Positions 9,412 to 21,271 are shown, numbered from the stretch's first letter. The stretch: 28,213 nt of DNA from Chara braunii (GCA_003427395.1 BFEA01000433.1:1210170-1238382); one strand, 5' to 3'. Notes: generated by a model from the sequence alone, not told the origin. Numbers and translations: made by a program.

Positions 9412-10448
9412 ATAAATTTCTTAGAATTAAAATAAAACTACGTTCTAAAATTTAAAATTTTATTTTTTAAAAAAATATTATTCCACTTTTTTTTAATCTT
9501 ACTTGAAAACTTTCCTTCCAATAATGGGGTATCCATTTTTGTTTGAACTGCATACTAGAGATGGAATGAAAGTGTGGATGAGTTAATGATTTTTTTTTAA
9601 TTGGACTATCATTCTCTTATGAGGAATTCCGATCATGAATAGGTTAATTCAATCTTAATTATAATATATTTGTTGTAATAGAATGAAAGTTTAATTAAGA
9701 TATTTTCATAAACTTGCTCAGACTTCCGTTCTATCTTCAACAAATGGATGTAGTTGAAAAAAAAAAACCATTTTAGACGGAAACTTGTGAAATAAGACTG
9801 AAAATTTTATAATTGGAAGAACTTTAGAGTGATAATTTTAAAACACGAAAGGTTTTTTTTTTAATGAAATTTTTGTTCAACAAAAGTATGACGGCGTAGT
9901 ATATGCTCCCCATGACCACGTGGCTCTCTACGGTTTCGAGGGTCGTATTCGACAGTCAAGTGTCGGTTCGCGTGCGTCCTGAAGGTTTACTCCTCATACC
10001 TTAGGCAATCGCAGATGTCGTTGCCCACCAAACCATTCTCTGCATCTTGCGCAATTAAGTGGTAAGGATCGCTTTACTGCAAGAAGTTGCACGTTGTGAC
10101 TGGCAACACGCTGACCATATTGTCGAGGACATTCAATCCCCCCCAAACAACTTCCAACAAGGAACCTAAATCGTCATGCAAGCATTAACATTCGACTCGT
10201 CCAAGTCATGGACTTAGTGTTTACATGTGGCACAAACGCGCCCTTGACTATAACAACCACGTAAATAAAATAGGTGAATCATCCAGACAGAAAAGGTTGT
10301 GTGACATCAGATAATCACTCTCATAGTCATTGGTGTGGCTTGTCCATGAGCACCTCATAAGCACAAACAAACATCAAGACTCAAATTCAATATTTCTACG
10401 CATATTTGCGTTCACACAATTTCAACAATCGTGTGTCACACACTAACG

Positions 10449-10566
10449 TGGTCAACTTTATCGTTCTCTGCAACTCACACCCCGCTTTGCACACACAAAC
10501 CCAAAAAAATATGGTCAACTTTATCGTTCCCTGCAACTCACACCCTACTTTGCACACACAAACCCC
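10449..10566. repeat. 63-bp tandem duplication
   Basis: Two near-identical copies start at 10449 and 10512 with tggtcaactttatcgtt, and each ends in ctttgcacacacaaaccc. They lie inside the loop region of the inverted-arm structure. No function is assigned. Confidence 0.9.
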
Positions 10567-11107
10567 AACAATTGTCCACCTTTCTATAAAAAGATAGTTC
10601 TTTAAGGTAACCATTAAAAAAAACATAAGTGGAATTCTTACGAAACATATTGAACCCTCAAGACTAAGACTTTAGGTTGAGGTACAGATGCATACAAAGT
10701 TGTGTCGTGAGAACCGACATGCTATCAATGGAAAGCAGAAAGATGGATGATCCTTGATGGATCAAGCCAAAACTAGTCGAACCTTCGATAGTGATGACCA
10801 ACATTCTAGTGGGCAAATAATCATTGTTGTATTCAAGGTCAATGAAGAAGGTGCTACATACGACTGTTTAATTCCTTTGCTAACTCCCTTTTCAACTTAC
10901 CTTGATGAGCATCAGAGATTTATGAAAGTTTTGAGGATATCTCCCCCTATATGATCGGTTGTCAAAACTTTCACAAGACAAAATTTGACTAACTTCCCAA
11001 ATTTATAGTAATAATTTTAAAAATACTTCCCATAAGAAGTAAACTCTCAATTTTTTTACAAAACTAAATACGAAAGTGAAATGCAACTAGACCTGGCATT
11101 AACTTCA

Positions 11108-11526
11108 GACACTTGAACCGCCACTCCCTCCGACGTCAAGAACCTCGGGGGGCCGGTAGTGTCGTTTCACGAGGGGTACCGGTAGCATAGAGTGAAAAAC
11201 TTCGTGAATGGCAAAATTAAAATTTACGTCAAAAAATTAGAAATTCACCGAATCGGCGCGACAATTATTTCACAGTCAAAATAATTTTACTTATTTATTC
11301 TGATATTTTCCCTTGAAAGATCATGACGTCATCTACAGACCCTTAAATGTTCATAATTTTTGACGACTTCTTGTAAGCACGAAAAATCATGAAATTTGCG
11401 ACTTTCAAATGACATGATTGAACCCGCCGGTGACGAACGGTCGCCACCCTCCGTAGAACCCATCCCTAACTCACAGAGTCTAGGGTTTTCGACTGTTGGG
11501 GGGAGTGGCGGCTTAAGTCAAGTGTC
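11108..11526. mobile_element. Nested GC-rich foldback element
   Basis: The left end gacacttgaaccgccactcc (11108-11127) pairs with the right end ggagtggcggcttaagtcaagtgtc (about 11502-11526), apart from a 5-base insertion. The segment is noticeably more GC-rich at its ends than the AT-rich DNA around it, which suggests a separate insertion of about 420 bp. It has no coding frame. Confidence 0.5.
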
Positions 11527-12360
11527 AAACCCAGAGTAGCCTTCATGATATTAGGTTTCCTCTAGGAATATAACAGTAGTTCATACTCAAATAAGGTCAT
11601 CTCATTTTTTTAAAAGATTTCTCTCATCATCTATATCACTCTACCTATTGCTCTAGCATTGTGCAAGCATTTAAGCAACTACAACACAAAATTCCCATAA
11701 GAAATGAAAGATTAAAAAAAAATCCATTATAAAAAAATCCATATTTAAAAATTTATTATTTCAATTTTCGTCCAACTATAAAATTTTCAATTTTATTTGA
11801 CAAGTTTCCATCTAAAATTGAGTTTTTCCCTCCAACTATATCAATTTGTTGAAGATGAAATGAAATTCTGGACGAGTTTATGAAATGTTTTAATTAAATT
11901 TTTATTTTACTACAACAAATATCTTCTAATTTAGATTGGAATAACTTATTTATGATTGAAAATCCGTATACAGAATGAAAGTCCAATTAAAATATTTCAT
12001 GAACTCATCCAAAATTTTATTCCATCTGTAGCATGCAATTCAAATAAGAAAGGATACATCATTATTAGAAGGAAAATTTTCAAGTAAGACAATTTTTTTT
12101 AATGTGGAATAACATTTCCTAAAATGATTTTTTTAAAAAAATTAAGGATGTATTTTTATTTAGAATGATTATTAAATTTTGGTAATTTTTGTTGTTGTAA
12201 CGTATAAAAAAGATACCCCAACAAATGTTTATGACAATAGACAAACTCAAGTATCATCTTTCATCATCCCACATTCATTCTGACATGCCATACAGTTTCA
12301 ATTGATGCTCATATTATTAACCTTTTACCCTTCTTACACATGACATATAATTAAACCACC

Positions 12361-13542
12361 TTAACTTAGGGATATGTGTAACCTACCTAAATAGTAATAT
12401 ATGACATATGACTTAACCGCCCCAACTTAGAGGTTCGTCTAGTCTTTCCCCGAATAGTTAACATAGATTTATGGTTTTCTTCCCTGTATTCTGGCACGTG
12501 GTTAGACTACCCAACTTAGAAACATGTTTAACTCTACCTTATATGTATTTAATAATTAGTTATAGTACTCTCTGCTTATTATGTTATTCAAGTTATGGAC
12601 ATACGACCGGACTACCCAACTCAGAGATAAGTTTAACCTGCCCAAGTTACCTTCAATTTTATTATATGAATTTATATATATTTGTGATTCTTATAATGAC
12701 ATATTAAATACACCACCCAACTTAAGGACGTCTAGTCTTCCAATGATTGTATACCATACCAAATTTTATACTCAAGTTTTTAATAAGTTCACGACTCATG
12801 ATTGAGCCACCCAACTTAGGCACTATCGGTTAACAGGGTCCCTCTCCTTCGGCCCCAAGTTAACCCCTCCCACCCTGAAAGTTGCATTGAAGATTTTTTT
12901 TTTTTTTTTTTTTTTTTGCCTGTTTTGTATTTTGTCAAGGCCTGTGTGTGTCAAGTTTGATGTTTGTTGGGGACTTGGAGTCCACTATTTTAGCCAGCCC
13001 CGAAAAATCCTAAAAATCCTGAAAACTGAAAACATTGAATTTTGCATGAAATTGCATTTTTGCCTGGGGTTTAAGGTCCCTTTGATTTTTTTTTGTTGGT
13101 TTATTTGGTGTCCATTCTATGGATTGGTGACAAGTGTGGCTTAAGAGGTGTGGGGCATTTGTCTTAATGACCCTGAAAAAATCCTGAAAGTTTGGGTCTC
13201 CGTGAACCGTTTCTTAACTTAGGGACAAGCCTAACCTTTGTTTGTTTCTCCCTGATAATAAAACACAAAATTGGACTCACTCAACTTAAAATGTACCCAG
13301 TTCTTTTCAGTGAACAACAAAAATAAGGAATCAACCTATGAATCCCCCCGTCCGCCAGTTGTTGCGGTCACGTCTATGAATCCACCGCCACCCAACTTAG
13401 GGTCAGACCCTTCCTCTGTTCAGAAAACCCCTAGAGAGAACATGCGACTGAACCATCAAACCTCTTAAGCTTGAAGTTAAACAGACAGTTCTCAAAAACA
13501 AGACAGAAAGAAAACGTAGCAGTTGACCACTCAACTTAGACA
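12361..13542. repeat. Degenerate motif array, consensus CCACCCAACTTAG, about 100-bp spacing
   Basis: AACTTAG or a one-base variant occurs at 12363, 12424, 12513, 12618, 12719, 12813, 13216, 13283, 13394 and 13533, nearly always after a C-rich CCACCC-type lead. It is often followed by a GAYAWGTNTAACC-like tail. The sequence between motifs is not conserved by eye. Open frames here are shorter than 90 codons and match nothing. It may be an eroded satellite or a series of binding sites. Confidence 0.6.
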
Positions 13543-14099
13543 TTACGTCCTGTTTTTGATTGACCCGATCAACGCAAGCAATATCATTTTTTCTAACCTT
13601 GTACCACCCTCCCCCATTTCATTCTCGCTGCGTTCGAGCAAGTATCTGAATCTTCACAAGTATTTTATTTCCTTAACTCATATTAAGTCTTGGAATAAAT
13701 TGAATAAATGATAAGTCGTTCAATCATAGTTGCAGATAGAAGATACACCACCATATTTTCTGGTAGATGAATTGGATCGCTTTGAAGACCAAAGTCGAAA
13801 GAAATTAAAGATAATTAAAGTTGAGCCAAGCATATCATGGCCTTAGGCTGCACTGAAGATGGTTGTGACAACGAGGTGCTTTGCCCAATTTTTCTCCATC
13901 TCTGCTCCCTACCTCAAATTCTCCTCCTTGCTCCCTCTCGGCTTCCTCAACTCTCTCTTTCCCTTCCTTGTTGCTACGTTCTCCTTTCCCTCTTCCCTCT
14001 CCTCCTTTGTCCCGCGTTCCCTCGCACGTCCTTCTTATTCTTACCCGATGCACGTATCCTCTTTTGATCAAACCTCAATGAAGTAGCAGATTAGCCACC
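13543..14099. other. No gene recognised; pyrimidine-rich stretch
   Basis: The part at 13888-14040 is rich in CTC/TTC, so frames of 66-78 codons on both strands are compositional. Nothing else is supported. Confidence 0.4.
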
Positions 14100-15360
14100 A
14101 AGAAGGCGAAAATGACCATCACGAAATACGAGTTTCCCAAAGGAGAACACCACGACGTAGAGCACAAGTACTAGGGCGACCTTTGAAGACAGAGTTGATT
14201 ATGAAGGAGGCGAACACAATTACAAGGCGGTTGAGATCAGTTGTGGCAACGATGACCACGATGCGTCCTCACTCCACTACTCATCAAATGTGCAAGACGA
14301 GACTGAATCTTTCACTAGAGCCTGGGCAGATACACATTTAGATTAAAGTGACCACCATAACGATGCCAAGTCGAGAGCACGATGGAGACCACGAGCAATA
14401 GTGCGACCCCATGAGCTGCAGTGCGATCACTAGTGGGACATCGACGATGATCCCCACTATAAACACAACCATCAGGACGAAGACGAGCCCGATGAGTAGC
14501 ACGACCTTCAGGATGAACACTTGGCACGACAAACATGGTGCACACCCGAATAATGGCAAGCACGATGACCACCAAGAACACAAGGATGAAAATGGATTCG
14601 ATGCCGATCTTCATGATGAAGACGAGCACCGCGCGTGGTGACCACTTTGAAAGTGACGACCACCACGATGACGAGCGTGAAGACGAGTACCGTCGGAAAT
14701 ACGACAAATGGGTGAGGACGATGAAAATGAACCTTTCACTACGACATGGAAAGATATACACTTTAAATGCCTTTTATCGACTTTTATTACTACATTCTCA
14801 TTTGCATATAGTACCGCTCTATGTCTTGGTGCAGTCACTCCTCCTTTGTTATGTCCTTTTCCTCCTTCATACTTCGTGACGTGCTTTTTCTCCTCTTGCC
14901 CTCCCTTGTCATTGACCTAAAACCAATTTCAGCCCCGCCACCAGAATCGCTCGTGTCGAAAACCTCATAAATCGCCTCCACCATGCCCAATTCCATTATG
15001 GAATAATCAAACACAACCTTCTTTGCCCCGTACCTCTTCTTCCTCGTCACCCCTCTCGCTACCCTCGTCGTCATCCCTTCCCGCCTTTGCCTATATCTCA
15101 CCTTTGTGTGTATCCCGCCTTTCACTAAATCTGCCCACGACCTCGACCAGATACGGGCGCACTTAAGGGCAGTCCGGGCAAGCCGAGTAGCCGAGCACAT
15201 TGGGAGGAACTCGACAATGGCGACCAAGAAGTGGGCGACCAGCCCCGGGATGACCGCCACCAGCAAGATGGTCACCACGGCAACAGAGATGACTACCTTG
15301 ATGAGGATGACCGCCAAGGAGGACAACACTACCAGGATGACGGGTGCAACGACGAAGCGG
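14100..15360 (+). pseudogene. Decayed Asp/His-rich region, possibly former coding sequence
   Basis: On the plus strand, stretches such as GKHDDHQEHKDENGFDADLH (14553-14612) and, after a frameshift, FESDDHHDDEREDEY (about 14649-14693) are very rich in Asp, His and Glu. A similar Asp/Gln/His-rich stretch is coded at about 15215-15350. A segment with (a/c)ctttcacta appears at 14309 and again at 14734, suggesting internal duplication. The opposite strand reads Val/Ile-rich hydrophobic stretches at the same places, so strand cannot be settled from composition alone. Stops and frameshifts break every long version. No domain is recognised. Confidence 0.25.
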
Positions 15361-15477
15361 CTCGTTCATAACCCAAAGCAGACAAACCCTCGAAGGCAAC
15401 GAGCACCGTGCCCCTCTCCTTGTTGTTCAACGGTCGCTACAATAAGATGTTTGTACAAACAAGCAAGCACGATGTTC

Positions 15478-15709
15478 AGGGACGTTGGACCTGGTTTCCA
15501 GCAGGTGCTGCTCCCACCAATAGATGGAGCCTCCCTGAAACTGATAGTGGTGTCTGCTCCTATCAACACCCCTAGCACCGCCTTGGGATGTTCATTATTA
15601 AAAAAAAAGAAAAAGAAAAAAAATGTCTTGATGAGTTCCTTACTGAAAACAAGGGCTCCAATATATTGGTGGGGAACAACACGTGTTGGGAACCGGGCCC
15701 AGCGTCCCT
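15478..15709. mobile_element. TIR element of about 232 bp (MITE family 2), complete copy
   Basis: The left arm runs from 15478 (agggacgttggacctgg) to about 15531 (ccaatagatggagc). The right arm runs from about 15655 (gctccaatatattggtgggg) to 15709 (ccagcgtccct). The arms pair over about 50 bp. The interior is A-rich and non-coding. Related ends occur at 17521-17625 and 27055-27112. The superfamily is not identified. Confidence 0.8.
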
Positions 15710-16299
15710 TAAAAAAGTATGTATGTATAGAAATGCTTCCGGGGCCATTACCCGACTCGACTACAAAACAATGAGAGGAAACAGTTGCTAGAAAACGCGT
15801 GCAGCGTCCCTTCTAAATACACCTGTGCAACAGAAGCCTGCATCTTCGTCCTACTCCAGGACGTCAGATTTTTCTATCAACTTGGAGCAGATTCTTGTTC
15901 CTTGTTCATTCCTGGGAGGAAAGCCGAATACCTTATGAACGAAAGTCGGGGCTTGGAGAGAAGTCGGGACATTAGGGGCCACCATTAGATCCCTCTGCCT
16001 CCCTGTCGGGCCTTATCCATTCCTTATGTCGGTATACCAGCAGGACGTCAGCTCAACCACCAGAGATGTGCTCAACCTCCCAGACGGACCCACCTTCCTC
16101 TGCTCGTCTCTGCAGCTTCACCTCTAAAGACAGTTCCTGGGGCGTCAACAAGTCGGGGAAGTCCCCTGCAAGTGTTAAGGGAATTCAGGGGTCGACTGTG
16201 ATCCAATATTTAAAGTGAAGGTGGTAATCCCAGTGTACCCCTTACCCTAGCATCCGAGTCATCTTCCTCCCCTCGACTCCCTTCGTCCTTGTCCCCAGA
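15710..16299. other. No gene recognised
   Basis: Short frames of up to 67 codons occur without domains, and no repeat structure is evident. Confidence 0.4.
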
Positions 16300-16459
16300 C
16301 CAACGCCTCTCTCTGCTACCCATCCCTCTCGATCCCCTCCCAACCATTCATTGGAAAAATGTGTGATTCTCTTTCATATGTCTTTTTGTATCTGTAGGGA
16401 ATCCAATTTTTTTTTACCTCCGACCACCTCTGGGTGATTTTGAGTTCGAAGTGTTGCTT

Positions 16460-16845
16460 AAACTGTTTGACTCTCTCCTCCCCCTCTACCCTGACCCCTT
16501 CCAGGGCTAATGCACAGAGTTGGCACCACAACACCCACATAATTGTCCGTCGCCTTAACTAGAACATGTTTCCTGTGAAGGCATCTTCTTGAAGGGTTGG
16601 GTAATGCCCCAACAAAATCGCTCTCCAATCCCACGGCCTCAGGTGGCCTGGGGCCATCTGCCTCCAGATACTGTCCCACCATCTCCTCGCAAGGACCGCA
16701 TATGGGCAGTGGAGGAAGACATACTCGATTGCGATCCTCTCTCTTTCGTGTCGGGAAGCCCTGCAAACAGATCGGGCACCATGGACGAGCCCGTCCCTGC
16801 TGCTCCAATTGTGAGTGATCTATTATCCAGTTATTTGTGGTGAGA
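16460..16845 (-). pseudogene. LINE 3' fragment with an RVT-type zinc finger
   Basis: Reading the minus strand, CPIC (coded near 16785) is followed in another frame by IEYVFLHCPYAVLARRWWDS near 16675-16735. This is the C-x2-C...H...C pattern typical of the zinc-binding region downstream of LINE/non-LTR reverse transcriptases. It then continues PGHLRPWDWRAILLGHYP. Frameshifts separate the pieces. The fragment is distinct from the longer LINE at 17840-20520. Confidence 0.55.
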
Positions 16846-16980
16846 AAATGGTGGGCCATCTGCCACTGGAGTCTGGAGCGATATGATATTGGGAAACATT
16901 TGTTGTTCCCAAACCACCATATGGGAGTAAGGAGTTGCCTGTCCACGTTAAGATGGTGTTGCCTGCTGTCAATCACTACA

Positions 16981-17440
16981 TCTCGCAGTGCTTCATCTTT
17001 TCTTCAAGTTGGAAGACCTTTTCTTAAACCACTAGTACTTGGCCTAGCTATCGGCCGCGAAAAAAAACAGGGTAAAAACGTTTCTAGTTGGATGAATTTG
17101 GACGCTCCTGTAGTGGACCGTACGTTTCCTAAAATCGTAGTGCGTTAACGGGCATGACTTTAGGAAGTACTGATGGTTTAAGGTTGCTGCCAGTCGGGGC
17201 CCAATCCAACCTCTACATATATGGAGACTCACTTGGCTTATCAATTTTAGAGGTGGGAAAGGCGTGAGTTCTTATTCACACCATCCGCGATATGCATTTA
17301 TGAGGTAGGTTTACCTAATCAGGAAGCTTGGTAGACGAAGTGTCTGAAGGTTATTACTTCTCTGAGGCCAACATCTCATGCACTTCGACCGCCACTGCAA
17401 CACAACCTATCTCGTTGAACTTAAAAAAAGGGGCTACTGT
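16981..17440. other. No gene recognised
   Basis: No domain, repeat or RNA gene seen. The stretch may belong to flanks of the adjacent LINE remnants. Confidence 0.35.
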
Positions 17441-17459
17441 TTTTTTTTTTTTTTTTTTT
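17441..17459 (-). other. Poly(T) tract, possible LINE poly(A) tail on the minus strand
   Basis: An uninterrupted run of 19 T. It lies about 380 bp past the last LINE-like coding similarity on the minus strand, so it could be the tail of that insertion. MITE family 2 ends lie between the two. Confidence 0.35.
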
Positions 17460-17520
17460 AACACCTGCAAAAATGGATAGGAGTGATTATAAGAGCATTG
17501 ACTCCTATCTGTTATGCAGG

Positions 17521-17625
17521 GGGCTCCATTCTATTGGTGGGGAGTTGTAACTGTTGGAAAACGGGTCCAACGTCCCTTGAACAATGGTAAAATAACACTT
17601 GCTGGGAACCAGGCCCAACGTCCCT
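17521..17625. mobile_element. Two tandem right ends of MITE family 2
   Basis: One right arm runs from 17522 (ggctccattctattggtggg) to 17577 (ccaacgtccct). A second, shorter right end follows at about 17596-17625 (gctgggaaccaggcccaacg). Both match the right arm of the complete copy at 15655-15709. No left arm is present, so this is a rearranged or solo-end copy. Confidence 0.65.
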
Positions 17626-17839
17626 GATGATGTTCCTGATCCTATTGATAAATCGAATGAAAAAGGATTGAGACCTGAACACCTCTTCAGTCTAATTAAG
17701 GACCGCCATATTAGCCTATCAAACCCAACACCCAAACCCTTTTTTGTTATTGTGCTCATATCGAACTTTTTCACTCTCCCGATAATCAAAACTATTGCAG
17801 ATCAACCAAAGCAAGATCAGAAGGTGGGAATGAATCTGT

Positions 17840-20520
17840 GAAAATTTGAGGAGATCTGAACGAAGCTCCTGGCTGAAGTTTGAACCAGTCTCGAAAAAAG
17901 AGTTGAAAGTCCTTTCTGAAAGGCTCCTCAACCCCATCCTCCCTTGGCCACTTCACCTCACCCAGACCCCCCTTGCGGAATTTTTCATCCAGTCTTTTTC
18001 ATATTGTTGGATTGCCTTCTTTACGTCTCTTTTTAAATGAAATTTATATACCTTGATTGTGAGGACCTCCCATTGTGCCCAAACCTTTGTTTGAACAAAA
18101 TCCACAATTAGTTCCACAATATAAGAGTTTTCTAACCTTACTTATTTTTTTCCCCTTACACAACGTCTGTACCACAGCGTCCAGAGAACAACCTTACGCC
18201 CAATCATAAAGAAGTTTTGCTGAAAGTCTAATAACTAAATGCCTGCAGGCTCCCAATAACCTAGAAGAATAGCCCTCCAATCCTAGGGTCAATCTAGACT
18301 TATAATAGTCCTCCAAATGCAATCCCACCTACGCAATATCAACATCGAACCAGCACACTGCAAAAAATGTGCTCAATGGTTTCCCAGAATCTTCGACTAG
18401 GGAATGCAAACACACAAGACTTACACCATGGCACTGCCAAGCCTCGTTGTTTTAGCGTCGAGCGGTCAGTCACCCAATCATTTGTGGGCAAACACCGATG
18501 GATTATCTGCTATATCTATATTGAGGTGTCTAGCCCATCGTTCCTATACAATTGCTGCAATATCCACTCTTGGGCGAAGTAGCTTAGAGATCGCAATACA
18601 CTTGGTTTTCCTTTTTTACATGTCAACCAAATCCACTCTGCAGGATCAAAAGAAAGATCGGGATCGAGATTTCAGGGTACTATGCCTTTCACTCTTGGGA
18701 AGAGAAATAAAAAATCACCCTACCCCTGTACATGCAGTCGTAGGGAAGCAGTTGCACTGTTTCCTTTGTGATCAGGGTATAGTCTCTTTTGATTCCACAT
18801 ATGCTTACCAAAGCTCCATTAGGCAGTAGGTGTAACACTTGGCCTATTTTATTTTCATCACTAGGTATGCATCCTGCTACCCTGTCTGCTTCCTTTAAGC
18901 AAATCTCTTTCCTCATCGTGCGGACCCAAGCCAGAGGAATAAAAAAAATGATTTGATCCAACAATCCGCTAGCCGATGAGCATACCTAAGTATCTCTCTT
19001 AATTTTTCCGCTGTTTTCCAATTCTTTTTTGTTAAGTCCCACAAGTTTTTTACCCACAATACCCCCCTCTTGACCCAAAGAGACCACGACGAAGCAGAAC
19101 TATTGAAGTTAACTTCATTCCTATCAGTAATCCATTCGTTACCAAAGAGGGGCTGACGAAGCACTTCCTCATATCTAGAGGGGAATGATTTATTTGGTAG
19201 AGGTAGGTGACGCCAAGTTGTGAGTAGAGTAACCCAAAAATCATCCAACCCAAGATCATTTATAGATGCCCCTCTATCCCCTTTTATTCTGGATTGAGGG
19301 TGTTTTCTAGGAATGCTCCAATAGTGATCCTCAATCCATGTAAGGGGGTGCACATCCTCGCTGGTAAGGGGAGCCAACCTTCGAATTTGCTCCAAAGCTA
19401 GCACCAACCAAAGTCTGTTACCAAAAATTAATTTCTTGATCCACTGAATAGGCCCTCCCGCGATTTGGGTTGAATTATTGTAATCCAAGTAACCCTTGGA
19501 ATTACCTTTTCTTGCTCATGGTTACTTCTCCACAAGAATGTTGAAACTCGTTTTCTCAACAATTTCGTCCGTGTTTGGGAAATAGACCATAATGTAGATT
19601 TATACCACATCGGGGCAAATACAACATTATTAAGGATTATGGCTCTGCCAAACAAAGAAGTACGTTGATCCTTCCATTGATTCATCTTATCAAGTGTTGG
19701 GCCAGAAATCCATTCATCATTAATGACCGGTTTGCCTTGAGTTGTGAGAGAAAAATGCGGATTGGAGCATCAAGTGGTACCCAACTGATTCTTGGAAGTT
19801 TTGGTGGTCTAGTGCCATTGGAGTGAATCCACCATCCTTGTGTTTTACTTCCCCAGTTTAAAACCATATCAGATACTTGGGAGAAACGATCCATTAAGGA
19901 TTTAATCTCCTCCATATAACTCTCAGAGGCTTCCATCATTAGTGTTACATCGTTCGCAAACATAGAGGTTTTAAGATACTTGGCTCTTGAGGCCGGAGTC
20001 GCCAGTTCGAATCTGTGCGCGCACAGAGGAGGACTTAGGCCCAGACGTACGGAATCCATACTACTGTGGAAGCGCCCATGAACCGCGGGCATTGATAAGT
20101 CCCGTCTGTGTGAGCGGGTAAGAGTACCAGCGGGGGTTACGTGCTGACTACAGAGCGAAGTGTACGAGAATTGCCGTGTCCGTGGGTGTTGTGTGTGGTG
20201 TGTGTTGAGTTGGACACTACAGCTTTGCAGGGGTGGGGTGGATATCACGACNGGTACGATTCCACTTTTGAACACCGTGTCCTGGCTGTAGTGGTTAAGA
20301 GACTTGGCTCTTGAGGCTAAAGTCGCCGGTTCGAATCTGTGCGTGCACAGAGGAGGACTTAGGCCCAGACGTACGGAATCCATACTATTCCTCTGGGATG
20401 CCAGGGATCCTTAGCCGTTTGAGATTGTTGCTAGTCCTGAGATTATCACCTAATGTCTCCATGATTATTACAAACAGAAAGGGTGCCAGGGGAACCTTGC
20501 CCTGCTCAGCTTGAAATGTT
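17840..20520 (-). pseudogene. LINE (non-LTR retrotransposon) reverse transcriptase pseudogene
   Basis: Going 5' to 3' on the minus strand: an RT segment AEQGKVPLAPFLFVIIMETL (about 20450-20512) and LKRLRIPGIP (near 20395-20425); interruption by SINE sequence; then the catalytic box written FANDVTLMMEAS (19949-19960 codes FAND). LINEs have F/YADD here, so the first catalytic Asp is replaced by Asn. Next come VLNWGSKTQGWW, the RT thumb, a long frame (19488-18913), and a zinc-finger-like CKSC...ETIEHIFC near 18360-18440. A Trp/Lys-rich C-terminal stretch (QTKVWAQWEVLTIKVYKFHL, about 18027-18090) follows. Several stops and frame changes make it inactive. The N-terminal endonuclease is absent, so the copy is 5'-truncated, as is usual for LINEs. 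Confidence 0.7.
19981..20386 (+). mobile_element. SINE insertion with two near-identical 84-bp head copies inside the LINE
   Basis: The segment from tggctcttgagg to ggaatccatacta occurs at 19981-20063 and again at 20303-20385 with about five differences. The second copy is preceded by an A-box-like tgtagtggttaagag (from 20287). B-boxes read agttcgaatc (20004-20013) and ggttcgaatc (20328-20337). Both are tRNA-derived Pol III promoters. Between them is about 240 bp of GT-rich SINE body, with an N at 20252. The block separates two adjacent reverse-transcriptase motifs of the LINE, so it inserted after the LINE. Confidence 0.6.
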
Positions 20521-20703
20521 GGGCCTACTGGGTCACTGTGATGCTGATAGACCTGTGCATTTGGTGTGTGGCAAATTCGTTTTGGTCTGATGCATTGGGA
20601 CCTACCCTACATCCCTGATTTCTTTTAGAGTTTTGTGAACATCGAAAGAATTTATTTTGCCTTGTTCAAAAAGCATGTAATACAAGAAGTATTCTCTCTC
20701 TCT
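20521..20703. other. No gene recognised; 5' flank of the LINE remnant
   Basis: No convincing similarity is seen after the last RT block. It may hold further decayed LINE sequence. Confidence 0.3.

Positions 20704-21271
<568 letters not shown>

Larger units (their letters stand above)
9444..12165. mobile_element. AT-rich structure with inverted arms of about 400 bp (foldback or TIR transposon remnant)
   Basis: The left arm (about 9444-9840) and right arm (about 11735-12165) are reverse complements with moderate divergence. Shared blocks include ttattccac, cttacttgaaaa, ttttcatgaa-type segments, atatttgttgta, atcttcaacaaa and ggaaacttgt. In the left arm these run in order from 9479 to 9787; in the right arm the complements run in reverse order from about 12108 to 11802. 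Between the arms lie about 1.9 kb without any convincing transposase frame. This fits a non-autonomous DNA transposon with long inverted repeats, or an inverted duplication of an AT-rich repeat. Boundaries and target-site duplication are not resolved. Confidence 0.6.

Noticed and set aside
12887-13144. 85-codon membrane-like frame
   Set aside because: Its hydrophobic start is a T homopolymer (poly-Phe) and the rest lies within the AACTTAG motif region with no homology I recognise.
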